A DNA stretch of 53,049 bases, from contig CAMDAC010000021.1 of NCBI GenBank assembly GCA_945888325.1, positions 1 through 53,049 of the forward strand. Reading direction: 5' to 3'. Positions 1 to 11,116 of this stretch are shown one piece after another. Origin of the DNA: Candidatus Sulfopaludibacter sp. SbA3. GTDB taxonomy: Bacteria; Pseudomonadota; Alphaproteobacteria; Caulobacterales; Hyphomonadaceae. Position numbers and translations under genes: made by a program. How positions within the stretch are numbered: position 1 is the first letter of the stretch; every line of letters begins with the position of its first letter. The notes under the pieces are model-generated. The model was not told where the DNA came from. It saw only the letters and a program-made list of their open reading frames with translations, and did no database searches.

Positions 1-1023
1 GAGTTGATCGATCTCAGGCAGGCGCCGCCCGAGAAAGGCAAATGGCTTTCGCCGCTGTTGGCCCATTGCCTCGCAGAGACCCTCGCAGCCGGGGAACAGT
101 CGCTGCTCTTCCTCAACCGGCGGGGCTATGCGCCGCTGGTGATCTGCAAGGCGTGCGGGGAGAAACTCAAGTCCCCCGGCACTGAGACCTGGCTGACCGA
201 GCACCGCTATTCCGGCCGTCTCGTCTGCCATCTGACCGGCTATTCGATCCCAAAACCCGCGACCTGCCCGAAATGCGGCGCCGCTGATTCGCTGATGGGG
301 GTCGGCCCGGGGGTCGAGCGGGTGGCTGAAGAGGTCCGGCTCCTGCTGCCGAACGCCCGGATCGAGATTTTCTCGTCCGACACCGCCCAAGGCGGTGATG
401 CAACACGGGGTATCGTGGAGCGGATGGCGGCCAGCGAGATTGATGTGCTGATCGGCACCCAAATCGTCGCCAAAGGGCACAATTTTCCAAATCTCACGCT
501 CGTCGGGGTGGTTGATGCCGATAGCGGCCTCAAGGGCGGGGACCTGCGGGCAGGGGAGCGCACCTACCAGCTGCTGAGCCAGGTCGCCGGCCGCGCTGGA
601 CGGGCCGAGCGCCCAGGGAAGGCGTATGTGCAGACCTACACGCCGGACAATCCGGCCATGCAGGCGCTGGCTGCCAATGACCGCGATGGTTACCTCGCTA
701 TCGAACGGGAAGTGCGGTCGGAACTGGGCCTGCCGCCATTTGGACGGCTGGCCGCAATCGTGCTGTCTGCCCCCTCGGCCGACCTTGTAGACAAGGCCGC
801 GCTGGAGATTGCCGCGGCGGCTCCGAATTCAGAAGGCATTGAACTGTTTGGGCCCGCGCCCGCCCCGATAACGGTCCTTCGGGGGCGTCACCGGAGGCGA
901 TTCCTTGTGAAGAGCCCCCGTTCGGTCGATCTTTCGGCCTATATGACAGCCTGGGTGGGCCGTCTGAAGCTGCCATCGCAGGTGCGTCTGGCGGTCGACA
1001 TCGACCCTTACTCCTTCCTGTAA
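1..1023 (+). CDS. priA: Primosomal protein N' (PriA helicase), C-terminal part, cut by the window edge
   Basis: This is the C-terminal half of PriA, the superfamily 2 DNA helicase that reloads the replisome at stalled forks. The frame runs in from the window start without a credible start codon, so it is partial. About 340 residues are visible. They include the FLNRRGY segment, the cysteine-rich zinc region, the helicase motifs IGTQIVAKGHNFP and QVAGRAGR, and the C-terminal domain ending in DIDPYSF, all typical of PriA. Numbered from the TTG at 4, the zinc region keeps only C48, C51, C75, C88 and C91, where E. coli PriA has eight cysteines in four pairs. The ATP synthase genes follow 189 bases downstream on the same strand, an arrangement seen in other alphaproteobacteria. 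Confidence 0.95.
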   Translation, partial: ELIDLRQAPPEKGKWLSPLLAHCLAETLAAGEQSLLFLNRRGYAPLVICKACGEKLKSPGTETWLTEHRYSGRLVCHLTGYSIPKPATCPKCGAADSLMGVGPGVERVAEEVRLLLPNARIEIFSSDTAQGGDATRGIVERMAASEIDVLIGTQIVAKGHNFPNLTLVGVVDADSGLKGGDLRAGERTYQLLSQVAGRAGRAERPGKAYVQTYTPDNPAMQALAANDRDGYLAIEREVRSELGLPPFGRLAAIVLSAPSADLVDKAALEIAAAAPNSEGIELFGPAPAPITVLRGRHRRRFLVKSPRSVDLSAYMTAWVGRLKLPSQVRLAVDIDPYSFL

Positions 1024-1162
1024 ACACTGGGGATTCCGGGGAAGTGCACAGCTTTGCCATTTCGCCGCAGCGTCAGGCAGGGTGGCCATGTTGTCAGCAC
1101 AGTTTTCTGGTGTTAAGCGCCGCACAGTTCAGCAGGCACGCCCGGGTTGTGGCCGCCTGCAA

Positions 1163-1168
1163 TTGACA
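1163..1168 (+). promoter_or_regulatory. Candidate -35 element upstream of the atp operon
   Basis: A perfect TTGACA lies about 45 bases before the atpH start, in the 189-base gap between priA and atpH. I see no good -10 hexamer 16 to 18 bases downstream, so this is only a candidate. The rest of the gap holds no open frame or strong hairpin that I can support. Confidence 0.25.
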
Positions 1169-1212
1169 TTTTTCGGGGCATTTCCGCCCTCCAACCGTGA
1201 CGGATATCGACC

Positions 1213-1773
1213 TTGCCGGCATCGAGCGTGACGCAGACGAGTGAAGCAGCGCAGCGCTATGCCAGCGCGCTGTTCGAACTGGCGCAGGACAAAGGCGCCC
1301 TGGCAGCCGTCTACAAGGACTTCCGCGCGTTCGCCGAAAGCGTGCGCACCTCGAAAGACCTGACGACCCTGCTCGACTCGCCCGCCTTTGGCCGGGACGT
1401 CAAAGTGAAGGCGCTCGGCGAGTTGGCCAAGAAAGCCGGTTACTCGCCGATCTTCGGCAAGTTTCTCGGCGTTATGGCCACCAATGGCCGCGCGAAGGAC
1501 ATCCTCGGCGCCGAAGTCGCTTTCGATCAGCTGTACGCCAACCAGCGCGGCATCAAGCGCGCCGTTGTTCGCACGGCCAAGGAAATGAGCGGCGCCGAAC
1601 GGGCCCGTATCGAAACACTGCTGGCCAAGCTGGTCGGCGGTGAAGTGGAACTTTCCAGCGAGGTTGACCCCGCGCTGATCGGCGGCATCCAGCTGCGTAT
1701 CGGCTCCAAGCTTGTGGACGCCAGCGTTGCCGCCAAACTCAATCGCATGAACACCGCAATGAAGGGAGCATAA
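1213..1773 (+). CDS. atpH: F1F0 ATP synthase subunit delta
   Basis: The delta subunit (OSCP homologue) joins the F1 head to the peripheral stalk. The protein is 186 residues, the normal family length, with the N-terminal helical signature [12 protein letters not shown] and a C-terminal strand-rich part ending in [11 protein letters not shown]. No ATG precedes the conserved region. The choices are TTG at 1213 or GTG at 1228, and neither has a strong ribosome binding site, so the start is uncertain by five codons. It is the first gene of atpHAGDC, and atpA begins 8 bases after its stop. As in other alphaproteobacteria, the F0 genes are not adjacent. Confidence 0.95.
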   Translation: MPASSVTQTSEAAQRYASALFELAQDKGALAAVYKDFRAFAESVRTSKDLTTLLDSPAFGRDVKVKALGELAKKAGYSPIFGKFLGVMATNGRAKDILGAEVAFDQLYANQRGIKRAVVRTAKEMSGAERARIETLLAKLVGGEVELSSEVDPALIGGIQLRIGSKLVDASVAAKLNRMNTAMKGA

Positions 1774-1781
1774 GAAGCTCG

Positions 1782-3317
<1,536 letters not shown>

Positions 3318-3357
3318 GCCCAACCCGTTCGCGCCGCCTAAGGAATAAAGGCCCCTC

Positions 3358-4236
3358 ATGCCCAGCCTGAAGGATCTCAAGAACCGGATCTCGAGCGTGA
3401 AATCCACGCAGAAGATCACGAAGGCGATGCAGCTGGTTGCGGCGGCAAAGCTGAAGCGTGCGCAGGACGCGGCCACGGCGGCCCGTCCGTATGCGGAGCG
3501 TATGGCGGCGGTTCTGGCCAACCTCGCGGCTTCAGCCGGCGGCGGTGGCCCGAAGCTTCTCGCCGGAACCGGCAAGAGCGACGTCCACCTCGTCGTCGTC
3601 ATGACGGCCGAGCGCGGCCTCGCTGGCGGCTTCAACTCCTATGTCGTGAAGCTGGCGCGCCAGAAAATCACGGCCCTGCAGGCTGAAGGCAAGACCGTGA
3701 AGGTCCTGACTATCGGCAAGAAGGGCAGGGAACAGCTCGCCCGTGATCTCGGCAGCCTGCTGATCGGCCATGTCAACCTGTCGGACATCAAGGGCAACGA
3801 CTTTGCCGAGTCCGCCATGTCGGTTGGCCTCATGCTCACCAAGAGCTACGAAGCGGGCGAGTTCGATGTCGCCACACTGATCTACTCGCAGTTCAAGAAC
3901 GTCATCAGCCAGGTGCCAACCGCGCAGCAGCTGATCCCGGCGAAGGCCCCGGAAGGCGCGCCGAAAATCGATCTCGGTGGCGCGATCTACACCTACGAGC
4001 CGGACGAAGCTGCGCTGCTCGAAGCGCTGCTGCCGCGCTACATCAATACCCAGATCCTGTCCGCGCTGCTGGAAAGCTCGGCCGGCGAACAAGCCAGCCG
4101 CATGACCGCCATGGACAATGCCACCCGCAATGCCAAGGACCTGATCAAGGCACTGAACCTCAAATACAACCGGGCTCGCCAGGCACAGATTACCAAGGAG
4201 CTGATCGAGATCATCTCCGGTGCCGAAGCCCTCTAG
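3358..4236 (+). CDS. atpG: F1F0 ATP synthase subunit gamma
   Basis: Gamma is the rotating central shaft of F1. At 292 residues it has the expected length. The N-terminal coiled-coil signature ([21 protein letters not shown]) and the C-terminal helix ([15 protein letters not shown], then [22 protein letters not shown]) that form the shaft are both complete. It lies between atpA and atpD, with gaps of 40 bases on each side, inside the atp operon. The start has a purine-rich AAGGAATAAAGG stretch upstream. Confidence 0.98.
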   Translation: MPSLKDLKNRISSVKSTQKITKAMQLVAAAKLKRAQDAATAARPYAERMAAVLANLAASAGGGGPKLLAGTGKSDVHLVVVMTAERGLAGGFNSYVVKLARQKITALQAEGKTVKVLTIGKKGREQLARDLGSLLIGHVNLSDIKGNDFAESAMSVGLMLTKSYEAGEFDVATLIYSQFKNVISQVPTAQQLIPAKAPEGAPKIDLGGAIYTYEPDEAALLEALLPRYINTQILSALLESSAGEQASRMTAMDNATRNAKDLIKALNLKYNRARQAQITKELIEIISGAEAL

Positions 4237-4243
4237 ACCTTAA

Positions 4244-5704
<1,461 letters not shown>

Positions 5705-5730
5705 GCGCGCTGCCTGAAGGAAACTGAACG

Positions 5731-6138
5731 ATGGCCGACAAGCTGCACTTCTCGCTCGTCTCGCCCTCCCGGGAGCTCTTCTCGGGTGAGGTCGATCACG
5801 TGATCGCTCCGGGTACGGAAGGCGAATTCGGCGTGCTGGCGCACCACGCGCCGTTCATGACGACGCTGAAGAACGGCATCGTCCGCGTGCTCGAAGGCGA
5901 CACCGTGAAAATGCGCATCTACGTGCGCGGCGGCTTTGCGGACGTGACGCCCGCTGGCCTGACGATCCTCGCCGAGGAAGCGCGCAACCTGACCGATGCG
6001 AAAGCAGAAGACGTTGACGCGGAAATCGAAGCTGCGCGCCTCAAGCTGCTCGCACTCGACGCAGCCGATACCAAGCAGTTCGCGCTGCAAGAACAGATCG
6101 CGTATCTCGAAGGTATCCGGGCCGCACTCGCGAACTGA
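5731..6138 (+). CDS. atpC: F1F0 ATP synthase subunit epsilon
   Basis: Epsilon sits on the rotor with gamma and restrains ATP hydrolysis. The 135 residues comprise the N-terminal beta-sandwich (SLVSPSRELFSGEVDHVIAPGTEGEFGVLAHHAPF) and a C-terminal helical hairpin rich in Ala and Glu, the standard layout. It is the last gene of the operon. A weak hairpin follows within 10 bases and the next gene is on the opposite strand. Confidence 0.97.
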   Translation: MADKLHFSLVSPSRELFSGEVDHVIAPGTEGEFGVLAHHAPFMTTLKNGIVRVLEGDTVKMRIYVRGGFADVTPAGLTILAEEARNLTDAKAEDVDAEIEAARLKLLALDAADTKQFALQEQIAYLEGIRAALAN

Positions 6139-6143
6139 ATGGC

Positions 6144-6158
6144 CTCAGGCCGCCTGAG
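6144..6158 (+). terminator. Weak hairpin after atpC
   Basis: A 6-base-pair stem, CTCAGG and CCTGAG around a three-base loop, lies six bases after the atpC stop. There is no T run after it, so intrinsic termination would be poor. It may only mark the end of the operon. Confidence 0.25.
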
Positions 6159-6202
6159 CTAGCGGTCTGAAAATTTCCAAATATGGTCTCGCGAGCCCGG
6201 TC

Positions 6203-6991
6203 TCAGGCGAACACGGCGATCGTCTGTCGGCCTATCATCACAGGCTCGCCCACTGTGTTCCACATCGACATCGCCTGGCTTGAATAGCCATTGCGCGCCG
6301 TCTGCGCCGTGTGGCGGGCGAGGAACCAGCGCTCGTCGGTTTTGAAGGTTTCGCTGAGGAACTCCGCCATCCAGGTCATCGAGCTGATGCGCCCGGGCGC
6401 AGTGAACATCGACATCGCAGCCGGCGGCGGCGCATCGGCGAGCGCGAGCAGGGCGACCGCGTCATTCAGCGTTGCCGGATCCTTGTGGCGCATCCAGATC
6501 GAGATATCGGCGTCCGATGCACCGCTCATCGGCGGGTTGCCGCCTGCGAGCAGGATGTCGAAGTTCTGCGCGAAGGTCGGGCCTTGGCCTTCCTTGCGGA
6601 AGTAATTCGGCGCCGTCGCCGGCGGCGGAACCTCCGGGGGCGGAAGTTGAACGAAGTCGAGCGCAGAGGTGCGCGCCGCGCCGAAGGTGATGATCGATTC
6701 GGCCAGGACGCCGTCCTCGCCTGTCATGCGAACCGAAGTAAAGACCGTGTTCTTGCCCTGACGCAGAACTTCCGGTTTGCAAACGGCCGTGCCGTTTACC
6801 GGTCCCACGAACGCAACCTGCACGGCGCGAACGGGCAGCCCCCCGCTGAGCGGAATGGCGGCCTCGAGGCAGAGCGCGGCGGTGAGCCCGCCATAGGCGG
6901 TGCGGCCTTGCATCCAGTTTTCCGGGATCGCGGTGGCGCGGGCCGGAGCGTCCGCGGGCGAGACCGAGGCGAGCAATTGGGTGAAGTTCAT
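6203..6991 (-). CDS. Acyl-CoA thioesterase family protein (double hotdog)
   Basis: The protein has 262 residues and resembles the TesB-like / 4HBT_3 thioesterases, which hydrolyse acyl-CoA to free acid and CoA. Visible features are the early NWMQGRTAYGGLTAALCLEAA helix-strand of the first hotdog, the VAFVGPV and VFTSVRM strands, and a second hotdog in the C-terminal half ending with the SMWNTVGEPVMIGRQTIAVFA strand. The start at 6991 has AGGAG upstream. It lies downstream of the ferredoxin pair on the same strand, but a strong terminator separates them, so it is probably transcribed alone. Substrate range cannot be read from the sequence. Confidence 0.8.
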   Translation of the reverse strand: MNFTQLLASVSPADAPARATAIPENWMQGRTAYGGLTAALCLEAAIPLSGGLPVRAVQVAFVGPVNGTAVCKPEVLRQGKNTVFTSVRMTGEDGVLAESIITFGAARTSALDFVQLPPPEVPPPATAPNYFRKEGQGPTFAQNFDILLAGGNPPMSGASDADISIWMRHKDPATLNDAVALLALADAPPPAAMSMFTAPGRISSMTWMAEFLSETFKTDERWFLARHTAQTARNGYSSQAMSMWNTVGEPVMIGRQTIAVFA

Positions 6992-7069
6992 GGCGCAGCT
7001 CCTGGGAGGGAAGGGAGAGTCCTACATCGTTCCGAAAAGGAACCCAAGCGGTTACCTTGCGTCACATGA

Positions 7070-7097
7070 AAACGCCCCGGCGGTGAGGCCGGGGCGA
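7070..7097 (-). terminator. Rho-independent terminator of the ferredoxin operon
   Basis: A perfect 9-base-pair GC-rich stem (CGCCCCGGC with GCCGGGGCG around a six-base loop) is followed on the minus strand by TTTT. It begins 30 bases past the ferredoxin stop, in the position expected for the end of the reductase-ferredoxin transcript. Confidence 0.85.
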
Positions 7098-7126
7098 AAG
7101 TCGTTTGATGCCTTGATGGCAAAGGC

Positions 7127-7447
7127 TTAGTGCTGGCTTTCCGGCGTCGTGACGCGCAGGCCGTCGAGGGCGTCGGTTACCTTGATCTGGCAAGAGAGGC
7201 GCGAGTTCGGCTTCACGTTCTCGGCAAAGTCGAGCATCGACTTTTCCATTTCCTGCTGCTCGCCGGCCTGGGCCAGGAAGGCCGGGTCGACATACACGTG
7301 GCAGGTCGCGCAGGCGCAGGCGCCGCCGCAGTCTGCGTCGATACCGGGCACCGAATTGTTGACCGCGACTTCCATGACCGACATGCCGTTCTTGGCTTCG
7401 AGCGTGCGCTCGGTGCCGTCATGAGAGATAAAAGTGATCTTTGCCAT
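7127..7447 (-). CDS. 2Fe-2S ferredoxin (adrenodoxin/putidaredoxin type)
   Basis: This 106-residue electron carrier has the cluster ligands C40, C46, C49 and C86 in the spacing C-x5-C-x2-C-x36-C of vertebrate-type and bacterial adrenodoxin-like ferredoxins. C44 is an additional cysteine inside the loop. The ferredoxin reductase gene lies 18 bases upstream on the same strand, so the two probably form an electron-transfer pair from NAD(P)H to a cytochrome P450 or Rieske oxygenase. No such terminal oxygenase is visible next to them. Isc-type ferredoxins look similar, but there are no isc genes here. Confidence 0.93.
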   Translation of the reverse strand: MAKITFISHDGTERTLEAKNGMSVMEVAVNNSVPGIDADCGGACACATCHVYVDPAFLAQAGEQQEMEKSMLDFAENVKPNSRLSCQIKVTDALDGLRVTTPESQH

Positions 7448-7465
7448 GTGTTGTTTCCGTCTCCT

Positions 7466-8710
7466 TCAGGCGGCCGCTTGGGCCGCTATATCCTTCATAG
7501 GGGTTGATGTATCGATAAGGGCCGCGGGCGCAAGCTTCGCCCCTGACATGATGAGCTTTTTCGAGGCTAGGAATTCCGGCGGGCTGTTGACGGCATCAAC
7601 CGCAATCATCGTTCCGTTCCTCAGGTAAAACACCGCGAACTTGCGTGAGGCCGGGTCACCCCGGATCACATGCGTATCGTAACCCTGGCTGAGACCGGCA
7701 ATCTGCAGCTTGAGATCATACTGGTCAGACCAGAACCACGGGCAGTCTTCTGCGGGTCGGGGCAGGCCGAGGATCGCCGCTGCGGCAAGCTTGCCTTGCT
7801 CAATAGCGTTGTGAACGCTCTCAAGGCGGCCAGACCGGCCAAAGTGGACGAGCGGACGGCTGGCACAGTCACCCGCCGCGAAGACGTGCGGATCAGAGGT
7901 GCGGGCGTCGCGGTCGACGAGGATACCGTTGGAGCAGGCGATACCAGCCTCCTTCGCGAGTTCCTCGTTGGGCAGGATGCCAATGCCCGAAAGCACCAGG
8001 TCGGCCGGCAGCCGAGTACCATGGGCCAGCACGGCGGCGCTGACTTCGCCATCGACACCGTCGAGGTGGGAAAGCTGGACGCCCGTGAGGATCTTGACGC
8101 CCTGGCGAGCGTGTTCGGCGGCGTAGAATTCGCTGAGCACTGGGCTGGTGACGCGCGCAAGGACGCGCGGCGCCATCTCGACGACGGTCACCTCAAGGCC
8201 CATCTGGCGGGCGACAGCAGCGGCCTCGAGGCCGATATAGCCGGCACCAATGATAACGATGCGGCGACCAGCGACCATCTTGGGGCTGAGGCGCTCGACA
8301 TCGGCGAGCGTGCGCAGGTCGTGCACGCCGCCCAGATCTGCGCCTCGCACCGGCAGCGGGCGGGGGCGCGATCCGGTGGCGAGGATCAGGTAGTCATAGG
8401 GCAGGTGATCGCCGTGGCCGAGTAGGACTTGCCGGTTTGCGCGGTCGATCTTCGGGACGTGAGTGCCGAGCAACATCTCGATATTCTGGTCTTCGTACCA
8501 GACGGAGGGCTTGAAATAGAGCCGCTCTTCGTCGACCTCGCCCTTCATGTAGCCTTTGGACAGGGGCGGGCGCTGATAGGGCAGCGCGGCTTCGTCGCCC
8601 ACCAGCGTCAAGGCGCCTGTGTAACCGCCCTGGCGGAGCGACTGCAAAGCCTGCGCAGCGGCCTGACCGCCGCCGACGATGACGATGCGCTGTGCCTCTC
8701 CAGCCGGCAT
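7466..8710 (-). CDS. FAD-dependent NAD(P)H:ferredoxin reductase
   Basis: The 414-residue flavoprotein belongs to the putidaredoxin reductase / rubredoxin reductase family. The N-terminal FAD fold has IVIVGGGQAAAQ. A second dinucleotide fold IVIIGAGYIGLEAAA binds the nicotinamide cofactor. The FAD-pyrophosphate motif VFAAGDCA is followed by the C-terminal reductase domain with PWFWSDQYDLKLQIAG, typical of this family. I chose the ATG at 8710; in-frame starts at 8728 and 8806 would add residues without recognisable content. The 2Fe-2S ferredoxin follows 18 bases downstream. The divergent tsaE gene starts about 150 bases away, with a dyad in between. Confidence 0.93.
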   Translation of the reverse strand: MPAGEAQRIVIVGGGQAAAQALQSLRQGGYTGALTLVGDEAALPYQRPPLSKGYMKGEVDEERLYFKPSVWYEDQNIEMLLGTHVPKIDRANRQVLLGHGDHLPYDYLILATGSRPRPLPVRGADLGGVHDLRTLADVERLSPKMVAGRRIVIIGAGYIGLEAAAVARQMGLEVTVVEMAPRVLARVTSPVLSEFYAAEHARQGVKILTGVQLSHLDGVDGEVSAAVLAHGTRLPADLVLSGIGILPNEELAKEAGIACSNGILVDRDARTSDPHVFAAGDCASRPLVHFGRSGRLESVHNAIEQGKLAAAAILGLPRPAEDCPWFWSDQYDLKLQIAGLSQGYDTHVIRGDPASRKFAVFYLRNGTMIAVDAVNSPPEFLASKKLIMSGAKLAPAALIDTSTPMKDIAAQAAA

Positions 8711-8730
8711 TCCGTGCCCCACTCTCATTC

Positions 8731-8746
8731 GTGACGGGTGCGTCAC
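8731..8746. promoter_or_regulatory. Dyad in the divergent gap before the ferredoxin reductase
   Basis: GTGACG and CGTCAC form a perfect inverted repeat with a four-base spacer, 21 bases upstream of the reductase start and about 110 bases from tsaE. The position fits an operator for the reductase-ferredoxin unit, but no regulator gene is adjacent. A chance dyad is possible. Confidence 0.35.
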
Positions 8747-8857
8747 TTTTTGTCTATTCGGTTGCGTGCGCGGCTGCAAGCATAGCCAAACGGGGCACAC
8801 CGTCACAGGTTTACGCGCGTTGCGTCAACCAGCCAGACCGCTAGGGTGCCGCCGCAG

Positions 8858-9310
8858 ATGCGGATTCTCGAACTGGCCTCGGATGGAGACACGCGCGCCC
8901 TGGGTGCGCGCCTTGCGCTGCTGTTGCGGCGGGGGGATGTGATTGCGCTGCATGGGGATCTGGGGGCGGGGAAAACGACGCTGGCGCGGGGGCTGATCCA
9001 GTCTTTGCTGGGGGACGAGGAAGAGGTGCCGAGCCCGACTTACACGCTCGTCCAGATCTATGAAGGGCTGGACTTTCCGGTCTGGCATTTCGATCTCTAC
9101 CGCCTTGAAAATGCGGATGATGTCCACGAACTCGGCTGGGATGAAACACAGGACGGGGTTGCGCTGATCGAATGGCCCGACCGTGCGGGCGCGCACCTTC
9201 CAGCCAACCGGTTGGATGTATTCCTTGAAATCTGTGGGGATCAGCGCCGGGCGAGGCTGGAACCCGGCGGCAAAGGCTGGCAGGAACGGCTGGATGAACG
9301 CTTTGCCTGA
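8858..9310 (+). CDS. tsaE: tRNA threonylcarbamoyladenosine biosynthesis ATPase TsaE
   Basis: TsaE (YjeE) is the small ATPase that works with TsaB and TsaD to put the t6A modification on A37 of ANN-decoding tRNAs. In the 150-residue form the P-loop GDLGAGKT is at residues 33-40. It is followed by the family segment SPTYTLVQIYEG and by HFDLYRLE with the conserved WPDR further on. I chose the ATG at 8858; a GTG at 8846 is an alternative start four codons earlier. It opens a tight plus-strand run and its last 17 bases overlap amgK. The partner Sua5 is encoded at 31932-32879. Confidence 0.93.
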   Translation: MRILELASDGDTRALGARLALLLRRGDVIALHGDLGAGKTTLARGLIQSLLGDEEEVPSPTYTLVQIYEGLDFPVWHFDLYRLENADDVHELGWDETQDGVALIEWPDRAGAHLPANRLDVFLEICGDQRRARLEPGGKGWQERLDERFA

Positions 9311-10394
9311 CCTTCGGACTGCCGAGACTGATGCCTTCCTGAAGTCTGCTGGCGATGGCTGGGAGACGGCACGGCGCCAGTCGTTGGGACAGGATGCGTC
9401 GACGCGGCGGTATATCCGGCTGTTTCGCGAAGATGGTGCCACGGCGCTGCTGATGGATGCGCCGCGGGTCGAGAGCGACCCCTGTCCGCCGGATGCGGAC
9501 GCGGCGACTCGGGCGCGGATGGGCTGGAATGCGATGACCCGTTTGGCCGCATCGCGTGTCGAAGCGTTCGCTTTGATTTCTCATCACTTGCGCAATCTTT
9601 CTCTCCGGGCGCCGAAAGTCTATCACTTTGACGCACGTTTCGGGTTTGCGTTGATCGAGGACTTCGGGGACGGGCGCGAATTTGCGCGACTGATCGAGCG
9701 CGGCGCGGAAGACGAAACGCGGCTCTACAAAGCGGCGGCCGAGAGGCTCGCAACCGTCCACAAAGCGTCCATACCGAAGGTGTTGTCTGTGGACGGTGTC
9801 ACCTGGCCGATCCTCGAATTCGATTCCGTGGCGCTGGGAGCGAATGCCGACCTTTATGCGGACTGGCTGCCGGCGGAGATCGGGGGCAAGGCGCTGGAGG
9901 GCGCTCAGCGGACGCGTTGGGAGGCCGAGCGCGATGCGCTGATCCAGCAGGCGATGTCTTTCCCGCGCGCGTTCACGCTGCGCGACTATCATGCGGAGAA
10001 CCTGCTGTGGCTGCCTGACGGTGATGTCGGGTTGCTGGACTTCCAGGACGCGGTGGTGGGCTGGGACGCGTGGGACCTCGCCATGCTGACACAGGATGCC
10101 CGGCGCAATGTTTCCGAGGAGGCCGCAGAGGCGGCGATCTCGACATTCCTGTCGCTGACGGGGCAATCGCGCGCAGCGTTCGATGAGCGGCTGGCGGTGA
10201 TCGGCGCGCTGAACGCCTTGCGGATTGCGGGCGTGTTCTCGCGCCTTCAGCACCGGGACGGCAAGCCGCGATATGGCGACTTCCAGCCGAGGCAATTGCA
10301 GCTTCTGGCACGCAACCTTTCGCATCCGTCGCTTTCCGGCATGGCAGCGTTCGTGCGCGACACCACACCGTTTGTGTTCGAGGGCCTTCGATGA
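9294..10394 (+). CDS. amgK: N-acetylmuramate/N-acetylglucosamine kinase AmgK (APH-fold)
   Basis: AmgK phosphorylates the anomeric carbon of MurNAc and GlcNAc released by peptidoglycan turnover. That is the first step of a recycling route to UDP-MurNAc that bypasses MurA. The 366 residues have an aminoglycoside-phosphotransferase fold with catalytic RDYHAEN at 230-236 and the metal-binding LLDFQDA at 247-253. The family assignment is strengthened by the neighbour, MurU, which uses its product. The ATG at 9294 lies within the tsaE end, and an open frame extends further upstream without conserved content. The stop overlaps the murU start as ATGA, which suggests translational coupling. Confidence 0.9.
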   Translation: MNALPDLRTAETDAFLKSAGDGWETARRQSLGQDASTRRYIRLFREDGATALLMDAPRVESDPCPPDADAATRARMGWNAMTRLAASRVEAFALISHHLRNLSLRAPKVYHFDARFGFALIEDFGDGREFARLIERGAEDETRLYKAAAERLATVHKASIPKVLSVDGVTWPILEFDSVALGANADLYADWLPAEIGGKALEGAQRTRWEAERDALIQQAMSFPRAFTLRDYHAENLLWLPDGDVGLLDFQDAVVGWDAWDLAMLTQDARRNVSEEAAEAAISTFLSLTGQSRAAFDERLAVIGALNALRIAGVFSRLQHRDGKPRYGDFQPRQLQLLARNLSHPSLSGMAAFVRDTTPFVFEGLR

Positions 10395-11116
10395 GTGTTC
10401 CAGTGCCTCACACGGCGATGGTGCTGGCTGCCGGGCTGGGCACGCGGATGCGGCCCCTGACCGATGCGACGCCGAAACCGCTGCTGAAGGTGCGCGGCAA
10501 GGCGCTGATCGACCGGTTGCTGGATCCGCTCGCCGAAGCGGGGGTAAAGCGTATCGTCGTCAACGTGCACTACCTCGCCGATCAGGTGGAAGCGCATGTG
10601 AAAGCGCGCACGGATGTCGAGGTGATCATTTCCGACGAGCGCGGCGAAGTGCTGGAGACGGGTGGCGGCCTCGCCAAGGCGCGGGCGCTGCTAGGTGATG
10701 ACCCAATCTTTGTGCTCAATACCGATGCGTTCTGGGGGCCGGAATCTCCGGCGCCGTTCCTGGAGCTGGCCGAAGCATTTGATCCGGCGGCTGAGGATGA
10801 GCGCCTGCTGATCGCCGCGACTGACCGGGCGCTGGGCTTTGATGGCGCGGGTGACTTTTTTCTTGAGGCGAACAACCGGCTGATCCGGAGAGGCAGCGCG
10901 CCATCGGCGCCGTGGGCCTATGCCGGTGTGCGGATCATGAAGCCGCAGCTCTACGATGGTGTGCCGGTAGAGCGTTTCTCGGCGCTGAAGATCTGGGACG
11001 GCCTCATTCCGAACGGCCGGCTCGCGGGACATGTGCTGGACCGGTTCTGGCTGCATGTGGGTGATCCGAAGGCGCTAGCTGACGCAGAGATGTGGGTCGC
11101 CTGCCATGGCGGCTGA
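10391..11116 (+). CDS. murU: N-acetylmuramate alpha-1-phosphate uridylyltransferase MurU
   Basis: MurU is a nucleotidyltransferase that converts MurNAc-1-phosphate and UTP to UDP-MurNAc, completing the recycling path begun by AmgK. The N-terminal motif LAAGLGTRMRPLTDATPKPL is at about residues 12-31, with GEVLETGGGL and the metal-binding LNTDAFW further on, across 241 residues. On its own the sequence could be a general sugar-1-phosphate nucleotidyltransferase. The four-base overlap with amgK makes MurU the best call. Its end overlaps the addB start by 11 bases. Confidence 0.9.
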   Translation: MSVPVPHTAMVLAAGLGTRMRPLTDATPKPLLKVRGKALIDRLLDPLAEAGVKRIVVNVHYLADQVEAHVKARTDVEVIISDERGEVLETGGGLAKARALLGDDPIFVLNTDAFWGPESPAPFLELAEAFDPAAEDERLLIAATDRALGFDGAGDFFLEANNRLIRRGSAPSAPWAYAGVRIMKPQLYDGVPVERFSALKIWDGLIPNGRLAGHVLDRFWLHVGDPKALADAEMWVACHGG

